Of a DNA stretch of 64,000 bases, positions 33,718 to 42,761 are shown piece by piece (positions within the stretch are counted from its first letter, which is position 1; every line of letters begins with the position of its first letter). A program made the position numbers and the translations under genes. The DNA is from Phreatobacter aquaticus. GTDB taxonomy: Bacteria > Pseudomonadota > Alphaproteobacteria > Rhizobiales > Phreatobacteraceae. The notes under the pieces were generated by a model that ran no database searches, was not told the DNA's origin, and worked only from the letters and a program-made list of their open reading frames with translations. The stretch spans positions 3,434,828 to 3,498,827 of the forward strand of contig NZ_CP039865.1 in NCBI RefSeq assembly GCF_005160265.1. Direction: 5' to 3'.

Positions 33718-33982
33718 TGCCAAAGGAAAATCGGGTTGCCGGCATGGGGCCAAGACGGTTGGCTCGGCTCAAGCAGAACTCCCGCATTTTCGCTACCTCA
33801 AGACATCGCCTGAGATAATCCGCCTGGCAGTGATGATGTACGTCCGCTACCCGCTGTCGCTGCGCAACGTCGAGGACCTGCTTCACGAACGCGGTATCGC
33901 CATCACCCACGAGACAGTGCGGTTCTGGTGGAGCCGCTTCGGAGTGATCTTCGCCACAGAGATCCGCCGGAGCCGAGTTTAG
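33718..33982 (+). pseudogene. IS6-family transposase remnant, 5' part (right copy)
   Basis: The start resembles the left remnant (CAAAGGAAAATCGGGTTG) and continues into the transposase N terminus: HFRYLKTSPEIIRLAVMMYVRYPLSLRNVEDLLHERGIAITHETVRFWWSRFG, ending at a stop after RRSRV. About 70 of about 230 residues remain; the DDE catalytic core is absent. It marks the right flank of the island and pairs with the remnants at 22080 and 23887. Confidence 0.8.
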
Positions 33983-34336
33983 GCGATGCGGTCGTTCCGT
34001 CATCGGCGAAGCATTCTGACACCTCGGAATCGCCCAACGAATTCAATATCGCGCTCGAAATTGGATTTATCAGAGTGTTGTTGAAATCATTGGGCAACCT
34101 CAGGCCTTCTAAGCTGTTGGTCGCAGGTTCGAGCTCTGCCGGGATCGTCAGTTTCCGTTCCATGTCATGGTGGTCGGCGACGACCGCGCGGTGCCTGAGT
34201 TGGCTCCGAAGCTGCTTCCGAGGCTATCCGGGTTGCCACTGCGACCGCCCAATGCGCATTCCGAGTGTTGCTATTGGGGTACGCTAACGGAAGCTACTCC
34301 CTGCTATCGTACATGTCCTGACGTAATGAGGGTTCA
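33983..34336. other. Island right-end junction region
   Basis: 354 bases without a convincing gene between the IS6 remnant and the porin gene. It contains the partial tRNA-Arg copy (34104-34150), then sequence expected to be the original chromosome downstream of the tRNA, and the upstream region of the porin gene. Confidence 0.6.
34104..34150 (+). repeat. Partial tRNA-Arg direct repeat (right attachment site)
   Basis: 47 bases matching tRNA-Arg positions 21929-21975 (anticodon arm to CCA) with only two mismatches, including an uninterrupted run of 31 identical bases. The 5' half of the tRNA is absent, and the terminal CCA is changed to TCA. This is the expected attR/attL remnant of an element inserted in the tRNA-Arg gene. 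Confidence 0.88.
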
Positions 34337-35068
34337 ATGAACCGCCACCTGATTGCCACCGCATCCGCTCTCGCCCTTTCGGTCGGGTTTGCTCAGGCCG
34401 CTGATCTTGGCGCCCCGCGCATGCCGATCGCTGCTGCCGTAGTGGCTCCGGTCTTCAATTGGACAGGCTTCTACCTCGGCGCTCACGTGGGCTACGGATG
34501 GGGGCGGACCGGTGGCAGTTTGTTCACACCCACGGGCACGTTCCAGACAAATGAGCCGGCGTCGCCAAACGGCGTGTTCGGTGGCGGTCAGTTGGGATAC
34601 AATTGGCAGTTCAACAACATTGTTCTCGGCCTAGAGACCGATCTGAGCGCGGCCGGCTTCCGCGATAGCCGCCTATACAACGTGAACCCAGTGTTCTCCA
34701 ACAACACCCGCGTCAATTGGGTTGGTACAGCGCGCGCGAGGGCGGGTTTGGCCTTTGACAAGGCACTGCTCTATGTCACGGGCGGTCTTGCCTATGGCGG
34801 GGTCTCGATCGGCGCAGTGCCCGGCCCGGTCGGCGTCACCTCCAGCCGTACCCGCCTCGGTTTTGCGCTTGGGACCGGCGTCGAATACGCCTTTGCGCCG
34901 ACCTGGACCGCAAAGCTCGAGTACATGTACTACAATTTCGGCTCTGCGACGTACACGACCTCGGCTGCTGCCGAGTTCATTCGCGCGACCCCGCAGGTCC
35001 ACACCGTCAAAATTGGCGTGAACTACCTGTTCTCGACCGGTCCCTCGGCGGTCGTCGCCCGCTACTGA
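34337..35068 (+). CDS. Outer-membrane beta-barrel protein (Omp25/Omp31 type)
   Basis: 243-aa outer-membrane protein. A signal peptide (MNRHLIATASALALSVGFAQAAD) is followed by an eight-strand barrel pattern opening with FNWTGFYLGAHVGYGWGR, with later strands GVFGGGQLGYNWQFNNIVLGLETDLS, TRLGFALGTGVEYAFAPTWTAKLEYMYYNFG and HTVKIGVNYLF, and a terminal aromatic residue. This is the Omp25/Omp31/RopB-like family abundant in Hyphomicrobiales, with structural and host-interaction roles. First gene to the right of the island; a terminator follows. Confidence 0.92.
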   Translation: MNRHLIATASALALSVGFAQAADLGAPRMPIAAAVVAPVFNWTGFYLGAHVGYGWGRTGGSLFTPTGTFQTNEPASPNGVFGGGQLGYNWQFNNIVLGLETDLSAAGFRDSRLYNVNPVFSNNTRVNWVGTARARAGLAFDKALLYVTGGLAYGGVSIGAVPGPVGVTSSRTRLGFALGTGVEYAFAPTWTAKLEYMYYNFGSATYTTSAAAEFIRATPQVHTVKIGVNYLFSTGPSAVVARY

Positions 35069-35089
35069 GCCCCGGCGAACGGAACGCCG

Positions 35090-35118
35090 AAAGGCCGCAT
35101 CCGGGCGACCTTTCCTTT
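35090..35118 (+). terminator. Probable terminator after the porin gene
   Basis: AAAGG-C-CGC...GCG-A-CCTTT stem with one internal mismatch, followed by CCTTTT. It lies 22 bases past the porin stop and faces the convergent VUT gene end. Confidence 0.65.
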
Positions 35119-35156
35119 TGATCTCGGGACTGTGTCGGGTGCGCCGACTGTCAGCG

Positions 35157-35693
35157 TCAATGCGTTGGCGTCAGCCGGTCCAGATGGCGACGCGACAGCC
35201 AGATCGCGACCGTGGCGGCGGCCACCATCCAGATCTTGCCCAACACCAGGCCCGGCAGCAAAGCGACCGAGCCGAAGGCGAGCCACAGGAACAAGGCGCT
35301 GTCGATTGCCGTGCCGACCAGGCTGGAGGCAAGGACGGCCGGGATCAGTCGCTTGCGGGCAAGCGGCGTGTAGACTGCCGTGTCGGCGAGTTCGGAGAAG
35401 ATGAAGGCGGCCGCCGAGGCAATCGCCAGCGAGGGCGCCGCAACCAGCCAGGAGAGCGCCGCGCCGGCTGCGATGCCAGCCAGTGACCAGGACAGTCCAA
35501 GCGTCCGCTGCACCAGGTCACGCAGCACCAAGGCCAGGCCGATCATCAGCACGCCGGACGGCGCCATCAGGCCGAAGCCGACCGGGATGAGGCAGGGGCC
35601 ATTGGGAACGCAGGTCGTGCCGATGTTGCTGATCAGCCAGTTGGCTGCGGGAATGGTGGCGATGAAGCCGGCAAGCGCTGCATATCCGAGCAT
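35157..35693 (-). CDS. VUT family transporter (queuosine-precursor transporter-like)
   Basis: 178-aa membrane protein with five to six hydrophobic segments. VUT/YhhQ-type features are ANWLISNIGTTCVP, VGFGLMAPSGVLMIGLALVLRDLVQR, AFIFSELADTAVYTPLARKRLIPAVLASSLVG and DSALFLWLAFG. YhhQ imports queuine precursors (preQ0/preQ1) for tRNA modification, and family members with this length are often annotated as VUT proteins. I saw no preQ1 riboswitch in the 80-base upstream segment. It is shorter than E. coli YhhQ, so the substrate assignment is tentative. Confidence 0.78.
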   Translation of the reverse strand: MLGYAALAGFIATIPAANWLISNIGTTCVPNGPCLIPVGFGLMAPSGVLMIGLALVLRDLVQRTLGLSWSLAGIAAGAALSWLVAAPSLAIASAAAFIFSELADTAVYTPLARKRLIPAVLASSLVGTAIDSALFLWLAFGSVALLPGLVLGKIWMVAAATVAIWLSRRHLDRLTPTH

Positions 35694-35900
35694 GACGGGG
35701 GTCCGGAGCTTTGGAACGTGGATTTGCGCGGGCTCTACACGGTCAGGCGCGCGACCGCCACCTCAAAGAGCGCCTAGGCCTCACGAGGCTGTTGCGTGAC
35801 ATGCCCGTGACCTTCGCCTAGAAGGCGGTCGGCAGACCAAAGCGCCGCCTCTGTCTCCAGCCTTGCTTCAAGACCGAAAGGTCGCCTTGCCGAGACGTCC

Positions 35901-36764
35901 ATGACGCCAATGCCAGTGCCTTCGCCCGAGTTGACCACGTTCCGAAACCGCGCCGCGGCTTCATGGGAGATGCTGCGCGCCGGGCTCGTGCGACTGTTCC
36001 GGCCGGTCAGGCCGACAGCCACGCCCGCCTTGCGGATCTTTCCGGGATGGCCGGAGCGGTTCGCTGCGGCCGCGATCGCGCTGGCGCTGATCTTGGCCGG
36101 CATGGCCTATCTCGATCCGGTCCTGCAGCCCCTGCAATACGGCATCACGGGGCATCTCGCGACCTTCTTCCAGATCGTCACCGATTTCGGCAAGTCCGGC
36201 TGGCTGCTCTGGCCATGCGGTGTGGCGATCCTCGTCATAGTGGCAGTGATGCCGCCGGTTCAGCGTCTCGCCGACCGGGTCGTGCTGGCCCTGATGGCCC
36301 GTCTGGCCTTCGTGTTCATTGCGGTCGCCGGATCAGGGATCATCATCGCCGTCGTGAAGCGGCTGATCGGCCGTGGCCGTCCTCGCTACTTCCAGGAGTT
36401 CGGCTCGCTGCATTTCGATCTGACGGCATGGAAGGCGTCCTATGCGAGCTTCCCCTCAGGGCATTCGCAGACGGCTTTTGCCATCGCCGTATCGTTTGCC
36501 TGCCTGTTTCCCCGGTGGCGCAACTGGTTGTTGGCGGCCGCCGCTCTGGTGGCTGTCAGCCGGGTGGCCGTCGATGCCCATTATGCCACCGACATCGTGG
36601 TGGGCTCGGCTTGGGGCGCCTGGTTCACATTGATGACCCGCGAATGGTTCGCCCGGCGGGGCCTGGTCTTCTCGCCGGGCATGGATCGACGTCCGTTTCC
36701 AATGCCGGCGCGGCGCCTGCGACAGGCGGTCACAGCTTTGGCAGGGCGCCTGCGCGGGCGTTGA
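35901..36764 (+). CDS. PAP2-family phosphatase
   Basis: 287-aa membrane phosphatase with five to six helices. The three acid-phosphatase motifs are present: KRLIGRGRPRY (motif 1), ASFPSGHSQTAF (motif 2) and SRVAVDAHYATDIVVGS (motif 3, with the catalytic His). Relatives dephosphorylate undecaprenyl pyrophosphate, phosphatidylglycerol phosphate or lipid A in the periplasmic leaflet. The soluble N terminus of about 45 residues is basic; an internal ATG (MLRAGLVRLF) is an alternative start. Convergent with metC. Confidence 0.9.
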   Translation: MTPMPVPSPELTTFRNRAAASWEMLRAGLVRLFRPVRPTATPALRIFPGWPERFAAAAIALALILAGMAYLDPVLQPLQYGITGHLATFFQIVTDFGKSGWLLWPCGVAILVIVAVMPPVQRLADRVVLALMARLAFVFIAVAGSGIIIAVVKRLIGRGRPRYFQEFGSLHFDLTAWKASYASFPSGHSQTAFAIAVSFACLFPRWRNWLLAAAALVAVSRVAVDAHYATDIVVGSAWGAWFTLMTREWFARRGLVFSPGMDRRPFPMPARRLRQAVTALAGRLRGR

Positions 36765-36780
36765 CGTGTCCGCGCAGGCG
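36747..36780. terminator. Stem-loop between convergent PAP2 and metC genes
   Basis: CGCCTGCGCGG / CCGCGCAGGCG, 11-bp perfect inverted repeat with a 12-base loop, spanning the PAP2 stop and ending 12 bases before the metC stop. There is no strong T-tract (only TTGT follows), so it may slow polymerase from both sides or protect 3' ends. Confidence 0.55.
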
Positions 36781-36791
36781 TTGTCTGGCCG

Positions 36792-37973
36792 TCAGGACGC
36801 GGCCTTCATCCGCTCGAAGCCGGCTGCGAGATCAGCCTGCAGATCGACAACGTCTTCGAGTCCGATCTGGAAGCGCAGCGCCGTGCCGCCGGGGTTCCAA
36901 GTCGTCGCCGTCCGGTAGGTCGAGCAGTCGAACGGAACGACCAGGCTCTCGTAGCCGCCCCACGAATAGCCCATGCCGAACAGCTCGAGGCCATCGAGGA
37001 ATGCAGCTAGGGCTTTCTGAGAAACAGGATGAAGAATTACCGAGAACAGGCCTGATGCACCTTTGAAATCACGCTTCCAGATATTGTGGCCAGGGTGCGA
37101 CGGGAAAGCCGGATGCAGAAGCGTCTTGACCTCGGGACGCGCGGCCAGCCATTCGGCCATGGCCATGCCCTGACGCTGGGCCTCGTCGAGCCGAAGCTTC
37201 ATGGTGCGCAGTCCGCGCAGTGCCAGGAAGTGGTCTTCCGGGCCCGCACCGATGGCCATGGCGTCGAAGGTCTGGCGCAGCGGCTTCCAGCACCGCTCGT
37301 TGGCGGTGACCAGGCCCATCAGGATGTCCGAATGGCCGCCGAGATATTTGGTGCCGGCTTCGATGGCGAGGTCGACACCCCGCTCGTGGGGCGGGAAATA
37401 GAGCGGCGTTGCCCAGGTATTGTCCATCAGCACCACGGCGCCGTGCTTGTGGGCGACTTCGGCGATGGCCGGAATGTCCTGCATTTCGAAGCTCTGCGAG
37501 CCCGGCGCCTCGGTGAACACGGCCGTCGTATTGGGGCGCATGAGGTCGCCGATGCCAGCACCCACCAGCGGATCGTAATAGGTTGTTTCGACGCCGAAGC
37601 GCTTCAACACGCCATCGCAGTAATTGCGTGTCGGGCGGTAGACCGAATCCGGCACCAGCAGATGATCCCCGGCCTTCAGGCAGGATTGCAGCGCGACGAC
37701 GATGGCCGCGAGGCCCGAGGGCACGATCACCGTACCTGCCGCGCCTGATATGTCACTCCAGGCCTGTTCCAGCGCCTGGGTCGTCGGCGTGCCGTAGGTT
37801 CCATAGACGAAGCGCTGACGCCGGGCCTGAAGCTCCTCATAGGTCGGATAGAGAACAGTCGACCCCCGGTAGATCGGTGTGTTGACGAAGCCGAATTGTT
37901 CGGAAGGCTTGCGGCCGCCGACGACCAGTCGGGTGCGCTCGGACAGGCGCTTGGGATCAGTGGGGCCGGACAT
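36792..37973 (-). CDS. metC: Cystathionine beta-lyase
   Basis: 393-aa PLP enzyme of the Cys/Met metabolism family. Landmarks: FVNTPIYRGSTVLYPTYEEL, YGTYGTPTTQALE, VIVPSGLAAIVVAL, the PLP lysine in IEAGTKYLGGHSDILMG, and the closing YSWGGYESLV and LRFQIGLEDVVDLQADL. SWGGYESL and the DTT/DNTWATPLYF loop favour beta-lyase (MetC) over gamma-synthase. It cleaves cystathionine to homocysteine, pyruvate and ammonia. It is divergent from aapJ, and later cysK/sseA genes also handle sulfur amino acids. Confidence 0.92.
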   Translation of the reverse strand: MSGPTDPKRLSERTRLVVGGRKPSEQFGFVNTPIYRGSTVLYPTYEELQARRQRFVYGTYGTPTTQALEQAWSDISGAAGTVIVPSGLAAIVVALQSCLKAGDHLLVPDSVYRPTRNYCDGVLKRFGVETTYYDPLVGAGIGDLMRPNTTAVFTEAPGSQSFEMQDIPAIAEVAHKHGAVVLMDNTWATPLYFPPHERGVDLAIEAGTKYLGGHSDILMGLVTANERCWKPLRQTFDAMAIGAGPEDHFLALRGLRTMKLRLDEAQRQGMAMAEWLAARPEVKTLLHPAFPSHPGHNIWKRDFKGASGLFSVILHPVSQKALAAFLDGLELFGMGYSWGGYESLVVPFDCSTYRTATTWNPGGTALRFQIGLEDVVDLQADLAAGFERMKAAS

Positions 37974-38232
37974 GAATGCCTCGAATTCTGAGATGCGGCG
38001 ACTGTCGCCGGCAGGGAAGGGGAAGGCATTTCCGCGACCGCCTCTGCGTCAGTCAAGCCCTTGACCCTCGTTCCAAGATGGCCTGTGATGCAGGAATGCG
38101 AGGTCTCCAGGCTCAGCGGCGGCTAGAACCGGCGCGCTGGCCAGGGGGGAAGCGGCCTTTATGGCCGAAATCCGGGCGAACCAGCCTCGCAAGCTTCATC
38201 GACCGAACCACAAGAGTGGAAGGGCTGCCACC

Positions 38233-39261
38233 ATGAAACGGATCGTCTCAACCATCGCGCTCGGCGCGGCGCTCGGCCTCGCGGCCACCGCTGCCTCTGC
38301 GCAGACGGCGAATACCACGCTGCGCAATGTTCAGAACAAGGGCTTCGTCCAGTGCGGCGTGACCCAGGGCCTGGCGGGCTTCTCCCAGCCCGACAGCGCG
38401 GGCAATTGGGTTGGCTTCGACGTCGACCTGTGCCGCGCCATTGCCGCTGCGATCTTCAATGATCCGACGAAGGTGCGGTTCTCGCCGCTGTCGGCGAAGG
38501 ATCGGTTCACCGCTCTCCAGTCGGGTGAAATCGACGTCCTGTCGCGCAACACGACCTGGAGCCTCCAGCGCGACACCTCGCTCGGCCTCAACTTCGCTGG
38601 TGTGAACTATTATGACGGCCAGGGCTTCATGGTCCGCAAGGCGCTCAACGTGAAGAGCGCCCGCGAACTGTCCGGCGCTTCGGTCTGCGTCCAGACCGGC
38701 ACCACGACGGAGCTCAACGTCGCCGACTATTTCCGTGCAAACAACATGAAGTACGAGCCGGTGGTCTTCGTGACGGCCGACGAGACGATCAAGGCCTACG
38801 AATCGGGTCGTTGCGACGTTTTCACGACCGATGCCTCGGGCCTCTACGCCCAGCGCCTCAACCTTTCGAACGCCAATGACCACGTGGTTCTGCCGGAAAT
38901 CATCTCGAAGGAGCCGCTCGGCCCCGTCGTCCGCCATGGCGACGACCAGTGGTTCGACATCGTGAAGTGGGTGCTCTTTGCACAGGTCACTGCTGAAGAA
39001 CTGGGCATCACCAAGGCCAATGTCGATCAGCAGCTGCAGTCGACCAACCCCGAGATTCGGCGCGCGCTGGGCATCGAGGGCAATCTCGGCGAAGCGCTCG
39101 GCCTGACCAAGGATTGGGTCGTTCGCATCGTCAAGCATGTCGGCAATTACGGCGAGAGCTTCGACCGCAACCTCGGCCCCAGCACCCGGCTCGGCATCGC
39201 CCGCGGCCTGAATGCGCTGTGGAACAAGGGCGGTCTGCAGTACGCGCCGCCGATCCGCTGA
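38233..39261 (+). CDS. aapJ: General L-amino acid ABC transporter, substrate-binding protein
   Basis: 342-aa periplasmic binding protein of the PAAT family. A signal peptide (MKRIVSTIALGAALGLAATAASAQ) precedes FVQCGVTQGLAGFSQPDSAGNWVGFDVDLCRA, typical of AapJ/BztA. It binds a broad range of L-amino acids for import. The ATG at 38233 is preceded by GGAAGG; the upstream 24 codons are not family-like. First gene of aapJQMP. A stable stem-loop after the stop probably protects the aapJ message so that it exceeds the permease messages. Confidence 0.95.
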   Translation: MKRIVSTIALGAALGLAATAASAQTANTTLRNVQNKGFVQCGVTQGLAGFSQPDSAGNWVGFDVDLCRAIAAAIFNDPTKVRFSPLSAKDRFTALQSGEIDVLSRNTTWSLQRDTSLGLNFAGVNYYDGQGFMVRKALNVKSARELSGASVCVQTGTTTELNVADYFRANNMKYEPVVFVTADETIKAYESGRCDVFTTDASGLYAQRLNLSNANDHVVLPEIISKEPLGPVVRHGDDQWFDIVKWVLFAQVTAEELGITKANVDQQLQSTNPEIRRALGIEGNLGEALGLTKDWVVRIVKHVGNYGESFDRNLGPSTRLGIARGLNALWNKGGLQYAPPIR

Positions 39262-39293
39262 TACAGGATCGATCTTACCAGCTAGACACGACA

Positions 39294-39322
39294 TGCATCC
39301 CGGGTCCACGATCCGGGGTGCA
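39294..39322 (+). promoter_or_regulatory. Intercistronic stem-loop between aapJ and aapQ
   Basis: TGCATCCCGG / CCGGGGTGCA, ten pairs including one G-U, with a 9-base loop, 33 bases after the aapJ stop and without a T-tract. Its place between a binding-protein gene and its permease gene is typical of mRNA-stabilising hairpins. Confidence 0.6.
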
Positions 39323-39404
39323 TTCGGTGAAGACGAATGGCCCGCGAATTGCTCGATAGCAAACACGACAGGGTCGCTCACCGGCGGAGAAGGGGACGGC
39401 AAAA

Positions 39405-40598
39405 ATGACGGACGGCACATTGCCGGCTCAAGGGGGAACTGCGCCCAAAGTCGCATTCTTCAACGACCCGAAGATCAGAGGCTACATCTTCCAGGCTGTC
39501 GCGCTCGCGATCCTGATCTTCATGATCTATTCGGCGGTCAGCAACGCTGTCACCAATCTGACCAACCAGCGCATCGCCGCTGGCTTCGGCTTCCTCAACA
39601 ACACCGCCGGCTTCGGCATCTCCCAGACGCTGATTCCCTGGGGTGAGGCCATGTCCTATGGCCGAGCCTTCGTGGTTGGCCTGTTGAACACCCTGTTGGT
39701 CGCCGTTGTCGGCGTCGTGTTGGCAACGTTCCTGGGTTTTGTGGTTGGCATCGCGCGCCTCTCGCCGAACTGGGTGATCTCGAAGATCGCCTATTGGTAT
39801 GTCGAGGTGATCCGCAATCTGCCGCTGCTGTTCCAGATCCTGTTCTGGTACCTGGCGGTGCTGGCGACAATGCCTGGCCCGCGCGACGCCTACTCGATTT
39901 TCGGCAATTTCTACGCGTCCAATCGCGGCCTCACCATGCCGAAGCCGATGTTCGGTGATGCGGCTGTCGGTATCCTCATCGCACTCATCGTCGGCGTGAT
40001 CGCGGCTTTTGTGGTGCGTTCCTGGGCCTACAAGCGACAGGCCGAGACAGGACAGCAGTTCCCTGTGGCGCTCACCATGTGGGGGCTGATCCTCGGACTG
40101 CCGATCATTGCCTATTTCCTCACGGGCATGCCGATCAGTTTCGAATATCCGACCAAGGGCCGGTTCAACCTGTCCGGCGGCACGACGGTCATCCCCGAGT
40201 TCATTGCCCTCGTCATCGCGCTCGTTGCCTATACCGCCGCCTTCATTGGCGAGATCGTCAGGGCAGGCATCCAGGCGGTGAGCCACGGCCAGACCGAGGC
40301 GGGCCGTTCGCTCGGCCTGTCCGAGGGCCGTATCCTCAACCTGATTGTCATTCCCCAGGCCATGCGGGTGATCATCCCGCCATTGACCAGCCAGTACCTC
40401 AACCTGACCAAGAACTCGTCGCTGGCTGTCGGCATCGGCTATCCTGACATGGTGTCGGTCGGCGGTACGATCCTGAACCAGACGGGACAGGCAATCGAGA
40501 TCATCGCCATGTGGATGGGCTGCTACCTGACGGTGTCGATCATCACCTCCATCTTCATGAATTGGTACAATCAGCGCATTGCGCTGGTGGAACGGTGA
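39405..40598 (+). CDS. aapQ: General L-amino acid ABC transporter, permease
   Basis: 397-aa inner-membrane permease. An N-terminal helix (IFQAVALAILIFMIYSAVSNAV) and a long insert precede the MetI-type domain, with the EAA-like loop EIVRAGIQAVSHGQTEAGRSLGLSEGRIL. FLNNTAGFGISQTLIPW and YVEVIRNLPLLFQILFWY are typical of AapQ/BztB. It forms the heteromeric channel with AapM. Intercistronic distance to aapM is 10 bases. Confidence 0.95.
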   Translation: MTDGTLPAQGGTAPKVAFFNDPKIRGYIFQAVALAILIFMIYSAVSNAVTNLTNQRIAAGFGFLNNTAGFGISQTLIPWGEAMSYGRAFVVGLLNTLLVAVVGVVLATFLGFVVGIARLSPNWVISKIAYWYVEVIRNLPLLFQILFWYLAVLATMPGPRDAYSIFGNFYASNRGLTMPKPMFGDAAVGILIALIVGVIAAFVVRSWAYKRQAETGQQFPVALTMWGLILGLPIIAYFLTGMPISFEYPTKGRFNLSGGTTVIPEFIALVIALVAYTAAFIGEIVRAGIQAVSHGQTEAGRSLGLSEGRILNLIVIPQAMRVIIPPLTSQYLNLTKNSSLAVGIGYPDMVSVGGTILNQTGQAIEIIAMWMGCYLTVSIITSIFMNWYNQRIALVER

Positions 40599-40608
40599 GG
40601 CCGGCACC

Positions 40609-41922
40609 ATGACGACCTCCTTTGTCCGCTCCGAACTTGTCACGCCCGACGCGCCGCCAGCCTCGCTGGTCGGACCGGTCGGCTGGGTGCGCAAGAATCT
40701 GTTCTCCTCGATCCCGAATGCGGTGCTGACCTTGGTCGGCGCCTATATCGCCTACAAGCTCGTCTGGTCGTTCGTTGACTTCACGATCGTGCGGGCAGTC
40801 TGGACCGGAGCCGACCGGGAAGCCTGTCTGGATGCAAAGGTTGGCTGGGCCGTCGGTGCCTGCTGGCCGTTCATCTGGGCGAAATTCGGCCAGTTCATGT
40901 ACGGCTTCTATCCGGTCGAGTTCCGCTGGCGGGTGAATCTGACCTACATCATCGCCATCCTGCTGCTCGTTCCGCTGCTGATCCCAAAAGTGCCCTACAA
41001 GGCGCTGAACGCCGTCTTGTTCTTCGGCGCTTTTCCGATCCTGGCCTTCACGCTGCTCTATGGCGGGTCGATCATCAATCCGTGGCTGAGCGTCATCGGC
41101 TGGCTCGCGGTCATGTTCGCTGTCGTCCTGCTGGTCGCCTATGTCCTCAGCGTTATCGAGAAGAAGCCGGTCGCGCCGTATCTGAATTATGGAGCAGGCA
41201 TTCTGGCGGTTGGCGTCAGCTGCATGCTGCTCGTCCGCACCGGCCTGTTTGCCGAGCCGACAATGCCGATCGTCGAGACGCGGCAATGGGGTGGCCTGCT
41301 GGTGACCCTCGTTGTTGCAACGGTCGGCATCGTTGCGGCCCTACCGATCGGCGTCGCCCTCGCGCTTGGCCGCCGCTCGAAGCTGCCGATGATCCGTTTC
41401 CTGAGCGTTGCCCTGATCGAGGTCGTGCGCGGTGTTCCGCTGATCACAGTGCTGTTCTTTGCGACGTATCTGCTGCCGCTGTTCCTCGAGCGTTCCCCCG
41501 ACGCGCTTCTGCGCGTGCTGGTCGGCGTCTCCATCTTCTCCGGCGCCTATATGGCCGAGACGATTCGCGGCGGCCTGCAGGCGATCCCGAAAGGCCAGTT
41601 CGAAGGCGCTCAGGCGCTTGGCCTCAACTATCCGCGCATGATGGGACTGATTGTGCTGCCCCAGGCGCTGAAGCTGGTCATTCCCGGCATCGTCAATGCG
41701 TTTATCGGCCTGTTCAAGGACACGACGCTGGTGTCGATCGTCGCGATCTTCGACCTGTTGGGCGGCCTGCGTGCGGGCTTCACCGATCCGCAATGGGCAA
41801 GCCCGGTCACTCTCTACACCGGCTTCGCTTTTGCCGGGATCATCTACTTCTCGTTCTGCTACTTCATGTCCCGGTATTCGATCTTTGTCGAAAACCGCCT
41901 CAATACCGGCCGCCGCCGCTGA
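40609..41922 (+). CDS. aapM: General L-amino acid ABC transporter, permease
   Basis: 437-aa permease, partner of AapQ. Early segment [32 protein letters not shown], then [54 protein letters not shown] and the EAA loop [29 protein letters not shown] are characteristic of AapM/BztC. The ATG at 40609 excludes ten unlikely residues encoded upstream. A ribosome site for aapP follows 38 bases after the stop. Confidence 0.95.
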   Translation: MTTSFVRSELVTPDAPPASLVGPVGWVRKNLFSSIPNAVLTLVGAYIAYKLVWSFVDFTIVRAVWTGADREACLDAKVGWAVGACWPFIWAKFGQFMYGFYPVEFRWRVNLTYIIAILLLVPLLIPKVPYKALNAVLFFGAFPILAFTLLYGGSIINPWLSVIGWLAVMFAVVLLVAYVLSVIEKKPVAPYLNYGAGILAVGVSCMLLVRTGLFAEPTMPIVETRQWGGLLVTLVVATVGIVAALPIGVALALGRRSKLPMIRFLSVALIEVVRGVPLITVLFFATYLLPLFLERSPDALLRVLVGVSIFSGAYMAETIRGGLQAIPKGQFEGAQALGLNYPRMMGLIVLPQALKLVIPGIVNAFIGLFKDTTLVSIVAIFDLLGGLRAGFTDPQWASPVTLYTGFAFAGIIYFSFCYFMSRYSIFVENRLNTGRRR

Positions 41923-41960
41923 TCGCCGGCGCACAAGAACAAGGTTTTCAGGAGTCCCGA

Positions 41961-42734
41961 ATGACCAGTTCCGCTATCGCCAAGATGCCGACGACCAACA
42001 ATGAGGTCGCAGTCGACATCACGGGCATGCACAAATGGTACGGCGAGTTTCATGTGCTGAAGGACGTCAACCTGACGGTGAAGCGCGGCGAGCGCATCGT
42101 CATCTGCGGGCCCTCGGGCTCCGGCAAGTCGACGATGATCCGCTGCATCAACCGCCTGGAGGAGCACCAGAAGGGCACGATCGTCGTCGACGGGATCGAA
42201 CTGACCAACGACCTCAAGAAGATCGACGAGATTCGTCGCGAGGTCGGCATGGTGTTCCAGCACTTCAATCTGTTCCCGCACCTCACCATCCTCGAGAACT
42301 GCACGCTGGCGCCGATCTGGGTCAAGAAGATGCCCAAGAAGGAAGCCGAGGAAGTGGCGATGCACTACCTCAAGCGCGTCCGCATCCCCGAGCAGGCGCT
42401 CAAGTATCCAGGCCAGCTGTCAGGCGGTCAGCAGCAGCGCGTCGCGATTGCGCGCGCGCTCTGCATGAGCCCGAAGATCATGCTGTTCGACGAGCCGACC
42501 TCGGCGCTCGATCCGGAAATGGTCAAGGAAGTGCTCGACACCATGGTGGGCCTCGCCGAGGAAGGTATGACCATGCTCTGCGTCACCCATGAGATGGGCT
42601 TCGCCCGTCAGGTCGCCAACCGCGTGATCTTCATGGACTACGGGCAGATCATCGAGATGAACGAGCCCAATGCGTTCTTCTCGAACCCGCAGCACGAGCG
42701 CACCAAGCTGTTCCTGTCGCAGATCTTGCACTGA
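41961..42734 (+). CDS. aapP: General L-amino acid ABC transporter, ATPase
   Basis: 257-aa ABC ATPase of the polar amino acid family. Walker [12 protein letters not shown]-loop [13 protein letters not shown], signature [15 protein letters not shown], Walker [15 protein letters not shown]-loop [16 protein letters not shown] lies 6 bases before the ATG. It energises AapQM; last clearly functional member of the aap operon. Confidence 0.96.
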   Translation: MTSSAIAKMPTTNNEVAVDITGMHKWYGEFHVLKDVNLTVKRGERIVICGPSGSGKSTMIRCINRLEEHQKGTIVVDGIELTNDLKKIDEIRREVGMVFQHFNLFPHLTILENCTLAPIWVKKMPKKEAEEVAMHYLKRVRIPEQALKYPGQLSGGQQQRVAIARALCMSPKIMLFDEPTSALDPEMVKEVLDTMVGLAEEGMTMLCVTHEMGFARQVANRVIFMDYGQIIEMNEPNAFFSNPQHERTKLFLSQILH

Positions 42735-42761
42735 CGGGCGTCAAGCCGGAGGAGGTGGCCG

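Larger units (their letters stand above)
21976..34150. mobile_element. tRNA-Arg-associated genomic island (about 12.2 kb)
   Basis: The region starts at the 3' end of tRNA-Arg and ends with a 47-bp partial duplicate of that tRNA (34104-34150), the usual footprint of integrase-mediated insertion into a tRNA 3' end. Both flanks contain fragments of the same IS6-family transposase (22080-22240, 23887-24147 and 33718-33982). Cargo: LysR/methyltransferase pair; PepSY protein; two-component system; DUF2271, PepSY-flavodoxin-reductase and ApbE genes; amidohydrolase/YtkA-like/di-heme peroxidase operon; and a small Arg/Gly-rich protein. No integrase or complete transposase remains, so the island appears fixed. 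Confidence 0.8.

Noticed and set aside
35694-35900. Possible preQ1 riboswitch upstream of the VUT transporter
   Set aside because: I looked for the preQ1-I and -II consensus elements on the minus strand and found none.
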